From NCBI GenBank assembly GCA_020635825.1, contig JACJZA010000018.1, positions 1-58,287 of the forward strand: a stretch of DNA of 58,287 bases. Direction: 5' to 3'. The stretch comes from Flavobacteriales bacterium. GTDB taxonomy: Bacteria > Bacteroidota > Bacteroidia > Flavobacteriales_E > Vicingaceae. Shown here piece by piece: positions 24,304 through 31,767 of the stretch. How positions within the stretch are numbered: position 1 is the first letter of the stretch; each line of letters begins with the position of its first letter. Made by a program: the position numbers and the translations under genes. The notes beneath the pieces were generated by a model that did not search any database, was not told the DNA's origin, and worked only from the letters and a program-made list of their open reading frames with translations.

Positions 24304-25452
24304 CTACTGTTCTAAAGCAAAATCTATATAAGTATATAAATCAGCAGGATTGTTATTGATAAATTCTTTAGAGCGTTTGTGACCTAAACGAACTGCAATG
24401 ATATTTTTTTCAGGAATAACAATAATGTACTGTCCTTTAATTCCTCTACAAAAAGTGATGTTTGTGTTTTTGTAATAAGTAGTCCAAACCTGATAACCAT
24501 AAAAATCAACAGGGTTCCCATTTTTGTCTTTTAGGTAATAAGCTGGGTTAGTGCTTTCGTTTAAATATTGCTCAGAAATAATTCGTTGATTCTTCCATAA
24601 ACCTTTATTCAGGTATAGTTTTCCAATTCTTGCAAAGTCTCTTACATTAGAATAAAAACAGCAGTAAGCTTTTTCTCGTCCATTTTCATGATCTAAAGTC
24701 CACAAAGCAGGATTTTCTGCACCAACAGGCTTCCAAATTTTTTCACTAAAATATTCTGATAAGGTCATCCCTGTAACTTCTTCCACTAAAAAGGAAAGAA
24801 TGATGGTGTTACCTCCCAAATATTTCCATTCTTTACCTGGTGTTTCAGTAACTGTGTATTTTTTATTTAATTCAAAAATATCAGTCCCATAATAAGCTTT
24901 TGCCATATGTCCAAAAGGACTAGTGTAACTTTCATCAAAATTAATTCCTGAACTCATAGTGAGTAAATCTTTTATAGTGACTTCAGGATGATCTTTGTAT
25001 TGTGGTAAATAATTTCCAATGGGGTCAGTTACACTATTTATTTTCCCTTCATCCAATGCGATTCCAACCAAAAGTCCCACAAAACTTTTTGCCATTGAAA
25101 AAGAATTGGTTGTTGAATGTTCATTGTATTTATCCCAATATTCTTCATAAATGATGGAATCATTTTTTACTACTAAAAATGCAGCAGGATTATATTTATT
25201 TATTTCCTGATGTAAAGAATCATTTGTAGTTTGATTATAATTTTTACTTATATACCAAGGCTGTGGTGTTCCAATTTCTACTTCTCTATTTTCAAAATAT
25301 TGGTAATCGTCAATACCTGGACCAGTTTTACCAATTAAGTAAGTAGTAGAAACAGCTTTAAATAAATGAGAATGACCTGTAATGACCGCAAGTAAAGAAG
25401 CAATAGCAATCAATACTACTAACCCAACCAATATTTTTTTTGCAATTTTCAT
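24304..25452 (-). CDS. Serine hydrolase, beta-lactamase class C/DD-peptidase family
   Basis: 382 residues with an N-terminal hydrophobic helix (residues 6-26), so anchored or exported. The catalytic S-x-x-K is SMAK (S119-K122) in STTNSFSMAKSFVGLLVG. The second-motif region reads WKYLGGNTIIL (a Y, then N) near 218. The C-terminal K-T-G-like element is degenerate (LGHKR). Members include esterases, DD-peptidases and beta-lactamases. Activity cannot be assigned. It overlaps lipB by 4 bases (ATGA), so translation is coupled. Confidence 0.86.
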   Translation of the reverse strand: MKIAKKILVGLVVLIAIASLLAVITGHSHLFKAVSTTYLIGKTGPGIDDYQYFENREVEIGTPQPWYISKNYNQTTNDSLHQEINKYNPAAFLVVKNDSIIYEEYWDKYNEHSTTNSFSMAKSFVGLLVGIALDEGKINSVTDPIGNYLPQYKDHPEVTIKDLLTMSSGINFDESYTSPFGHMAKAYYGTDIFELNKKYTVTETPGKEWKYLGGNTIILSFLVEEVTGMTLSEYFSEKIWKPVGAENPALWTLDHENGREKAYCCFYSNVRDFARIGKLYLNKGLWKNQRIISEQYLNESTNPAYYLKDKNGNPVDFYGYQVWTTYYKNTNITFCRGIKGQYIIVIPEKNIIAVRLGHKRSKEFINNNPADLYTYIDFALEQ

Positions 25453-26147
25453 ATTAATTCAGCTTCAAAAAGTGTTGAGAAATGATGCTTTAATTTTAAC
25501 TTAACTTCTTCTACGTCAATTTCTTGATTAAGTTCTTTTTGTAGTGAAGTAACTTGTTTGTCACTTATTCCACAAGGAACAATATTGTTAAAATAATCAA
25601 GGTTTGCATTAACATTAAAAGCAAAACCATGCATGGTAACCCATCTACTACACCGAACTCCCATTGCACAAATTTTTCTTGCTTTCATTGGGTTGTCTAC
25701 ATCTATCCAAACACCTGTGTAACCTTCGTATCTTTCTCCTTTTATTCCATATTCTGCTAAAGTAAGAATAACCATTTCTTCTAAATAACGAAGGTATTTA
25801 TGAATATCTGTAAAGAAAAAATCTAAGTCTAAAATAGGATATCCAACAATTTGACCGGGACCATGATAAGTAATATCACCACCGCGATTTATTTTGTAAT
25901 AAGTTGCTCCTTTTTGTTTTAAAAGAGCTTCAGAAAGTAGTAAATGACTTTCATCTCCACTTTTCCCTAGAGTATATACGTGCGGATGCTCGCAAAAAAT
26001 TAAGTGAGAAGTAGTTGGAGTAACCACTTTATCAGCTCTTCGATTTTCAATTTTAGCATCAACATTGGTTTTGAATAGCTGCTCTTGAAAATCCCAAGCT
26101 TCTTTATAATCTATTAATCCTAAATCTTTAAAATGAACTTGAGGCAT
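25449..26147 (-). CDS. lipB: Octanoyl-[ACP]:protein octanoyltransferase
   Basis: 232 residues. The family motif RGGDITYHGPGQIVGYPILDL (residues about 83-103) and the catalytic Cys in IVPCGISDKQVTSL are present, with K in RKICAMGVRCSRWVTMHGFAFNVN. The enzyme transfers octanoyl from ACP to lipoyl domains such as pyruvate dehydrogenase, the first step of lipoate assembly. Its ATG shares its last base with the TAA of the upstream isomerase pseudogene. The serine hydrolase follows with a 4-base overlap. Confidence 0.95.
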   Translation of the reverse strand: MPQVHFKDLGLIDYKEAWDFQEQLFKTNVDAKIENRRADKVVTPTTSHLIFCEHPHVYTLGKSGDESHLLLSEALLKQKGATYYKINRGGDITYHGPGQIVGYPILDLDFFFTDIHKYLRYLEEMVILTLAEYGIKGERYEGYTGVWIDVDNPMKARKICAMGVRCSRWVTMHGFAFNVNANLDYFNNIVPCGISDKQVTSLQKELNQEIDVEEVKLKLKHHFSTLFEAELI

Positions 26148-27119
26148 TAAATTTTTGCTAGTTCGTTTTTTAAATGAGTGATAACATCAACTTCAACAAC
26201 ATCAACTCCTTTCTTTTCAGCAAGAAGGTAGGATACCCAATCTCCTAAATGAATAAGGTATAATGATCTTTCTAGTCTTGTTTTTCCTTTAGAATAGATT
26301 TCTAAAATGGTAGAAGTATATTTTTCAAATACAGTTTTGTTTACTTCCATTCTTTTTTGAGTTCGGAAATAATCATCATCATTCCTGAAAATAACTACCG
26401 CTAAATCTTCATTTTTAGTGGTCCAGCCAACTAATTCATTATGATTCATTTCTGGTATTACATGATGCCAACATAGCATTTTAGAATTTTCGTTGATTTG
26501 TTGTCTAAATCTAACGGCAACCCCTTCGTACCATGCATCAGCATAAATAACAGGAATTTTATTAAACAGTTTTTCAGTTACTTTTTTAGCTTCTTCAATA
26601 ATATTATGTTCTTCATTTTCAATTAAACTAATAGCTGAGTTGAATTGTGAGGTATAATTTTCAGAAACAACTCCGTAATGTTCTAATAGAGTAAAAAGTG
26701 TTGGGAAAGCCAATCCAAATGCTGCTCTTGGAGGGTGTCCCCTTCAATAAAATATAATTAAATCCTTTTTCTTTAGCAATTTGTTCTAATTTTCCTCCAG
26801 AAGTTACACATGCAATTTCAGCACCTTTAGTTATAGCAGTAGCAATCATTTCAAGTGTTTCTTCAGTATTTCCAGAATAAGAACAAGCAATTACTAAAGT
26901 GATTTGTATCTACAAATGCAGGAATTTTATAATCTTTATTAATTACAATTGGTAATTTAGTATTAGCTACAACTTGAGAAACAACGGTACCTCCAATACC
27001 GGACCACCTAAACCACAAATTAATACAGATGAATTTTTGAACAAGGCGTTAAGTTGCTTTTTCACTTACTTTAACTGATTGAGCTAAATGTTTAGTAAAA
27101 TCTTCAATTAATCTTTCAT
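26147..27119 (-). pseudogene. Bifunctional phosphoglucose/phosphomannose isomerase, five frame disruptions
   Basis: The conceptual protein of about 325 residues has two SIS-type sugar-isomerase domains. Pieces in different frames include an N-terminal MKD-LIEDFTKHLAQS, then LNALFKNSSVLICGLGG, GIGGTVVSQVVANTKLP, LVIACSYSGNTEETLEM, and finally GHPPRAAFGLAFPTLF leading into a 567-base open frame. Frame breaks are needed near 27110, 27058-27062, 27000-27003, 26902-26906 and 26738-26742. All else is intact. The clustering in 380 bases suggests recent decay or a local sequencing or consensus error. Intact, it would interconvert glucose-6-P or mannose-6-P with fructose-6-P. It sits directly upstream of lipB. 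Confidence 0.88.
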
Positions 27120-27202
27120 AAAACTAATATAGTTTGTATTAAGCAAGGTAAAAGTAATAAAATCTAACTTTATTTAGTTATTATCTTCCTTTCTTAATTA
27201 AC

Positions 27203-27210
27203 TATATTTG
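27203..27210 (+). promoter_or_regulatory. -7 box TATATTTG before the GT9 gene
   Basis: An exact TAnnTTTG match ends 7 bases before the TTG start at 27218. Transcription would start at or next to the start codon. Confidence 0.45.
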
Positions 27211-27217
27211 CTTCGAT

Positions 27218-28210
27218 TTGGAGCATAAGGTAAAAATATTGGTTATTCGGTTTAGCTCAATTGGCGATATTGTGCTAACGACACCTGTTTTACGTTGCTT
27301 AAAAAATCAATTAGAAGGAGAGGTGGAAATCCATTATTTAACAAAAAAACAATACAAAAGTATTGTTGAGAATAACCCTAATGTTTCTAAGGTATATAGT
27401 ATTGAAAAAAGTACTGAAGAGGTAGTTGCAGAGTTAGAAAATGAATTTTATGATTATGTGGTCGATTTACATAAAAATTTACGTTCTAAAAGAGTAGTGA
27501 GGAGATTAAAATGTTTGACTTTTTCTTTTCATAAATTGAATTATCAAAAGTGGTTGATGACTACTTTTAAAATTGATAAATTACCCAGAATACACATTGT
27601 AGAACGATACTTAGCTGCTGTACAAGCATTGGGAATTGAAAATGATAATTTAGGATTGGAATTTTATATTCCTGAAAAAGATAAAGTGACTATTTCTTCT
27701 TTGCCAATAACTCATCAAAACGGATATGTCGCTTTTGCAATTGGGGCACAACATACTACCAAAAGATTGCCAAACCACAAAATTATTGAACTATGTAAAC
27801 AATTGAATTTACCTGTTATTTTATTAGGAGGAAAAGAAGATGAAGCAGCAGGAAATTTAATTCATAATGAAGTTGGCGAAAAGGTTTGCAATGCTTGTGG
27901 AAAATACAATTTAAATCAGTCAGCTTCTTTGGTTGAACAAAGTAAGGTATTGATTACACACGATACAGGTTTAATGCACATTGGTGCAGCTTTGGGTAAA
28001 AAAATAATTTCTGTTTGGGGAAATACCATTCCTGAGTTTGGAATGTATCCTTATTTTCCGAAGCATCCTGAAAAGTATGTGGTGGTAGAGAACAAAAATT
28101 TAAAATGCCGCCCATGTACAAAAATTGGCTACGATAAATGTCCAAAAGGTCATTTTAAATGTATGGAAGAGTTAAAAGTGAATGATATTATTGAAGATGT
28201 GTTATTATGA
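27218..28210 (+). CDS. Glycosyltransferase family 9 (heptosyltransferase-like)
   Basis: 330 residues, GT-B fold. The N-terminus KILVIRFSSIGDIVLTTPVL is typical of family 9. The C-terminal donor-binding part has LPVILLGGKEDEAAG and LITHDTGLMHIGAALGKKIISVWGNTIPEFG (about residues 246-276). The end carries several cysteines (CRPCTKIGYDKC) often seen in these enzymes. It would add heptose or another sugar to lipopolysaccharide. The start is TTG at 27218, the only plausible one before the conserved segment. No other LPS genes are nearby except a polytopic neighbour. Confidence 0.9.
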   Translation: MEHKVKILVIRFSSIGDIVLTTPVLRCLKNQLEGEVEIHYLTKKQYKSIVENNPNVSKVYSIEKSTEEVVAELENEFYDYVVDLHKNLRSKRVVRRLKCLTFSFHKLNYQKWLMTTFKIDKLPRIHIVERYLAAVQALGIENDNLGLEFYIPEKDKVTISSLPITHQNGYVAFAIGAQHTTKRLPNHKIIELCKQLNLPVILLGGKEDEAAGNLIHNEVGEKVCNACGKYNLNQSASLVEQSKVLITHDTGLMHIGAALGKKIISVWGNTIPEFGMYPYFPKHPEKYVVVENKNLKCRPCTKIGYDKCPKGHFKCMEELKVNDIIEDVLL

Positions 28211-28224
28211 TATTTATCTTAATA

Positions 28225-28253
28225 TTTTTTAATTTTTAAACAGAATTAAAAAA
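28225..28253. terminator. Weak AT-only hairpin between convergent genes
   Basis: Perfect 10-base arms TTTTTTAATT (28225-28234) and AATTAAAAAA (28244-28253) with a 9-base loop lie between the convergent ends of the GT9 and polytopic genes. The absence of GC pairs makes termination uncertain. Confidence 0.3.
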
Positions 28254-28308
28254 TGGAGATTCAGTATTCATTTTTGATATGAAATATTGTGAGAGTCTCT
28301 ATTTAATT

Positions 28309-29643
28309 TCAATCAATAAGTTTACTAACAGGGGTATAGTTTTTATCTGTTTTTAGAAAAACTTCCCAGTAACGTTCTTTGGTCATGCCCGACCAATGGA
28401 TAAAAAAGTACCTGTATTGATAAGTTTGAATTTGACAAACTACAATTAATATAATTATCAAGGAGGTATGAATATATTTTGGTATTTTTTGTTGGATTTT
28501 TTTTACTGAAATTCCCAAAAGAATCATAAAAAGAGGAATAAATTCAACATATACTCTCGAGGAAAAACTTCCTCCATAATACCACATCCACCATGAAGAA
28601 AAAATATAGGTGATTAAGACAAAAAAGCCTAACCACGTAAAAAACTGATATTTCGATTTTTTCAAAACATAATAAAGACCTAGGGTGGCAACTAAATAAA
28701 GTGGAGTGTATAAAAACAACCCTTTTCTATAACTAAATAATATGTCAATGAAGTGTGGCGACAAAAAGTTAAACCCTTCTTGTTGATAAGAATAAACGAA
28801 AAAACTTCCGGTAGATATTTTATATATAATAAGCTGAATAAATGGAATGCAAAATAAAGCCATTAATGTGAGGATAAGATTTACTTTATATGCTAGAGCA
28901 GTAGCTATTCCTTTTTTGAGTGTATTTAGGGAGCCCGCAATAAAAGGCAAACTAAAAATAATTAATCCGTTTATAGGTCTAATAAGTATGACAACTCCTA
29001 GAACCAACCCTAATAATAGAATATATTTTTTCTCATAATTTTCAAAAAACTGTTTTGAATAATAAACGAACATAGCAATACAACAAAAAGAAAATACATG
29101 CGACATTCCCGGTTCCACTACAGCATAATAAAAAAGGTTAGTTCCAAAAACAGCTGCCAATAAAACTAGGGATTTTTGCCATTCGTTAAGTTTATATATT
29201 GTTAAAGTACGACTGAGATAAATTAACCCTATAAATAGATAAAATAAACCAGATATATTAACAAAAATGTGATATAACTTAGAATATCCGTCAGGATCAT
29301 ACCCTTGGATATAGCTTAAGAAATGAGCCATTAAAAAAAAAGGTAATTCTAATAGAGCTACCCCACAATAGTATTTGTTAATAATTTTTTCATTGGCACC
29401 AGATCTATAATCATAATAGAAACTAGGGTTGTAATATTTCTCTTTTTCAATTTTATCAAAAAAACCAAAATTCAAATCGTGGTAAATAAATATAGCAGGT
29501 AAATAGGCATAATAACCCTTTGCATCAGATTCTACTATTCCTTTCCAACGGTCTTTTCCCCAGCTTAGGTTGGATGAAACAAAAGTACAAAGAAGTATAA
29601 TTACAACTACGGTTATTTTTGAAAGAGAAGAGCTTAGTTTCAT
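28309..29643 (-). CDS. Polytopic membrane protein, possible GT-C glycosyltransferase
   Basis: 444 residues with about 11-12 hydrophobic helices. After the first helix comes an outer loop with VESDAKGYYAYLPAIFIYHDL, whose acidic residues would suit a GT-C enzyme of the ArnT/PMT type that uses a lipid-linked sugar. A second loop ends near SSWWMWYYGGSFSSR, also common in such proteins. I recall similar proteins in Bacteroidota without proven function. The neighbourhood (GT9 gene convergent) hints at envelope glycan synthesis. The start overlaps the 60-residue upstream frame by 4 bases. Confidence 0.72.
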   Translation of the reverse strand: MKLSSSLSKITVVVIILLCTFVSSNLSWGKDRWKGIVESDAKGYYAYLPAIFIYHDLNFGFFDKIEKEKYYNPSFYYDYRSGANEKIINKYYCGVALLELPFFLMAHFLSYIQGYDPDGYSKLYHIFVNISGLFYLFIGLIYLSRTLTIYKLNEWQKSLVLLAAVFGTNLFYYAVVEPGMSHVFSFCCIAMFVYYSKQFFENYEKKYILLLGLVLGVVILIRPINGLIIFSLPFIAGSLNTLKKGIATALAYKVNLILTLMALFCIPFIQLIIYKISTGSFFVYSYQQEGFNFLSPHFIDILFSYRKGLFLYTPLYLVATLGLYYVLKKSKYQFFTWLGFFVLITYIFSSWWMWYYGGSFSSRVYVEFIPLFMILLGISVKKIQQKIPKYIHTSLIIILIVVCQIQTYQYRYFFIHWSGMTKERYWEVFLKTDKNYTPVSKLID

Positions 29644-29822
29644 GCATTAAAAATACAGATTTCTATATCATTTCCGATATTTTGAATTTTAAGAGTTACT
29701 CTTGGTAAAAGATATTGATCACTAAATAGGAGGTTCCAAAAAGGCAGATTTAATTCTAATATTTTAAATTTTCTATTTTTAGAATTAGTTTTATACTTAA
29801 TAGTTTGCCCTACTGTTTTCAT
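29640..29822 (-). CDS. Small hypothetical protein overlapping the polytopic gene
   Basis: A 60-residue frame ending with TGA that overlaps the ATG of the downstream membrane-protein gene by 4 bases (ATGA). It is basic at the start and ends with LKIQNIGNDIEICIFNA. There is no signal peptide and no recognised family. The overlap favours a real gene that helps translate its neighbour, but a chance frame cannot be excluded. Confidence 0.4.
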   Translation of the reverse strand: MKTVGQTIKYKTNSKNRKFKILELNLPFWNLLFSDQYLLPRVTLKIQNIGNDIEICIFNA

Positions 29823-29895
29823 ATATTAGTCATAGGTTAAAAATAGTGGGTTCTATTTAAATAAACCCAAATCTACCAATTATTTTTTTTGGTAC

Positions 29896-30636
29896 TTACT
29901 TTACCTTTTTTTGAAAATACTTTCTTTTTTGTTTTAAAATTCTAAACCTAAAATCGTCGTAAAATAGACTTATTAATAAAACTGAAGAGCCTAATAATAG
30001 TGTGTTTAGTTTGAAATTAAGTCTTGAATAAATAAATCCACCAACTAAACCACCAATAAAAAAGAAAGCGATAATGTAAATTCTTAGTTTAATTGTGGCT
30101 TTTATTTTTTGTCTATTTGGGTAAAATTCTTTGAAAAATAATTGAGAGATTTCAATTCCTAAATCAGTAAAAAGACCTGTAAGGTGTGTTGTCCTAACTA
30201 CTGCATTAGAAATTTTTGTTACGTAAGAATTTTGTAATCCCATAGCAAAAAGCAATAAACATGCAATAATATCGGGATAACTATAAGCATTGAAATTACT
30301 CCAAACAGCAATAGTGGTAATAACCAAACATTCAATTAATGTAGGAACCACAAAAATGTTTAATCTTTTATTTTTTCTAAAAAATTCTATTAAAAAACTT
30401 GAAAAAAATGAACCCAATAAAAATGAAAAAATATAAAGGAAATAAACAGTTCCACGCCAAAAATCAAAGTGTGCTAAATCGTTAATAAATAAAGCAAAAT
30501 GCCCTGTAACATTGGTAGTTAATTGTTGAATAGCTAGAAATCCGGTAACATTTACTATTCCTGCAACAAAAGATAAAACAATAGCAATTTGCAGATTATG
30601 TTTTAAAGTACGGCTTTTCCCTTGGTGCCTGAACAT
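29896..30636 (-). CDS. YoaK family membrane protein (DUF1275)
   Basis: 246 residues with about six hydrophobic helices. The pattern LSFVAGIVNVTGFLAIQQLTTNVTGH near residues 18-43 is the DUF1275 signature, and VRTTHLTGLFTDLGIE near 148 the second conserved part. The C-terminus is strongly basic. Function is unknown for the family; small-molecule transport has been proposed. It follows the esterase gene after 19 bases on the same strand. Confidence 0.85.
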   Translation of the reverse strand: MFRHQGKSRTLKHNLQIAIVLSFVAGIVNVTGFLAIQQLTTNVTGHFALFINDLAHFDFWRGTVYFLYIFSFLLGSFFSSFLIEFFRKNKRLNIFVVPTLIECLVITTIAVWSNFNAYSYPDIIACLLLFAMGLQNSYVTKISNAVVRTTHLTGLFTDLGIEISQLFFKEFYPNRQKIKATIKLRIYIIAFFFIGGLVGGFIYSRLNFKLNTLLLGSSVLLISLFYDDFRFRILKQKRKYFQKKVK

Positions 30637-30655
30637 ATTTAATTAGATAAGAAGT

Positions 30656-31303
30656 TTACCAATTATTTTTCTGACGTTCCTCCAATAAAACCTCTTTAGG
30701 GATATCGTGTGTGCCAGTAAAAGAAATCATTTTAAAATCAATACCTGATTGGGCTAATAAATCTTTTTGTTTTTGTACATTTTCGTTGGTGGCAAATTCA
30801 TCTTCATCCCCATATAATACAAAAGTGTTGGAGGCGTCTAAAGATTCAAAATTCATATCGTCCGGAAAAACACTTGCCCACAAAATAAGGTTGTCAAACT
30901 TCACTTTTCCATTAGCTACCCAACGGCTCACTGTTGCTCCTCCTTGTGAAAACCCTAGTAAATTTATTTTTACATTTTGGTTTTCGTTTTGAGAAAGGAT
31001 ATGATCATACAATTGATTCAAGTAATTTACATAATCTGTAATTTCTTCTTCCCGGTCTTCTTTGGTCATCCAAGTTGCACCCACTCTACCGTAAAACCCT
31101 TGTGTATAAAATTTAGATAATCCGTCGGGAGCAACAATCAAAGTTTTATCGTTTGCAATGGGTTCAAATTTTTTAATGAAATACTTAGCCAGCATACCAT
31201 AGCCATGCAAAACAAACCAAATTGTTTGAGCAGTATTAATAGCTCCAATGGTTGAATAAGTAGCAGTTCTTTTAACAGAAATGTTATGATGCTTGATGCT
31301 CAT
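30656..31303 (-). CDS. Phospholipase/carboxylesterase-like alpha/beta hydrolase
   Basis: 215 residues from ATG 31303; a longer frame from 31321 adds six residues. The nucleophile elbow GFSQG (S119) and the oxyanion-type WFVLHGYG are clear; the acid is in VLYGDEDEFA and the His in FTGTHDIP. The fold matches the predicted-esterase (YpfH/carboxylesterase) group. The substrate is unknown. Its start overlaps the DUF983 gene by about 20 bases, so the two are likely expressed together with yoaK. Confidence 0.85.
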   Translation of the reverse strand: MSIKHHNISVKRTATYSTIGAINTAQTIWFVLHGYGMLAKYFIKKFEPIANDKTLIVAPDGLSKFYTQGFYGRVGATWMTKEDREEEITDYVNYLNQLYDHILSQNENQNVKINLLGFSQGGATVSRWVANGKVKFDNLILWASVFPDDMNFESLDASNTFVLYGDEDEFATNENVQKQKDLLAQSGIDFKMISFTGTHDIPKEVLLEERQKNNW

Positions 31304-31679
31304 GTTTGTGTTGGATAGCATTTTTGTCGTATTTTATCATCAAGGCAATCCAAATAGAACGAGATACTCTAAATACATAAGGCAATGCCAATAATAGTGC
31401 AATCAAATCAGTAATTAGAAATATTCCAATCGAAAAAAGATTGAGTACGCTTAATGCGACAAAAACAGCAACTGTTATCGCGATGGTTAATGCATAACTA
31501 ACATACATTGCTCCATAATAAAAACCGGTTTCAATTTCAAAATCTTGACCACATTTAGTACATTTTTTTGGCATGTCAAAAAAGCCTTTGTATTGGTATG
31601 AGCTTTTATTGCAAAACAAATCTCCTTCTCTACATTTAGGACATTTTAATTGCAAAACACTAGAAATAAGATTGGGCAT
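31284..31679 (-). CDS. DUF983 family membrane protein
   Basis: 131 residues from ATG 31679 (a TTG at 31703 is also in frame but would put the start on the -7 box). Two zinc-ribbon pairs occur near the start: CPKCREGDLFCN and CTKCGQDFEIETGFYYGAMYVSYAL, followed by two hydrophobic helices. This matches DUF983, found throughout Bacteroidota and of unknown function. An exact -7 box lies 21 bases upstream. The esterase and YoaK genes follow. Confidence 0.88.
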   Translation of the reverse strand: MPNLISSVLQLKCPKCREGDLFCNKSSYQYKGFFDMPKKCTKCGQDFEIETGFYYGAMYVSYALTIAITVAVFVALSVLNLFSIGIFLITDLIALLLALPYVFRVSRSIWIALMIKYDKNAIQHKHEHQAS

Positions 31680-31700
31680 TGAATAAGTTTTATGATACTT

Positions 31701-31708
31701 CAAAGTTA
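31701..31708 (-). promoter_or_regulatory. -7 box TAACTTTG of the DUF983 run
   Basis: On the minus strand an exact TAnnTTTG match ends 21 bases before ATG 31679. It faces away from the ABC-F promoter at 31756-31763, so the gap holds divergent promoters. Confidence 0.45.
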
Positions 31709-31755
31709 CTCAAAAAGCAAAGATTGGAAATTGATAAAAGTCACTTTAGTTTAAC

Positions 31756-31763
31756 TAATTTTG
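31756..31763 (+). promoter_or_regulatory. -7 box TAATTTTG of the ABC-F gene
   Basis: An exact TAnnTTTG match ends 4 bases before ATG 31768. A TTG at 31731 sits 22 bases upstream, slightly too far for the consensus. The message would have little or no leader. Confidence 0.5.
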
Positions 31764-31767
31764 CGCC

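Noticed and set aside
26661..26849. A separate 62-residue protein beginning MIATAITKGAEIACVTSGG
   Set aside because: It is an internal piece of the frame-broken isomerase gene, continuous in sense with its neighbours in other frames.
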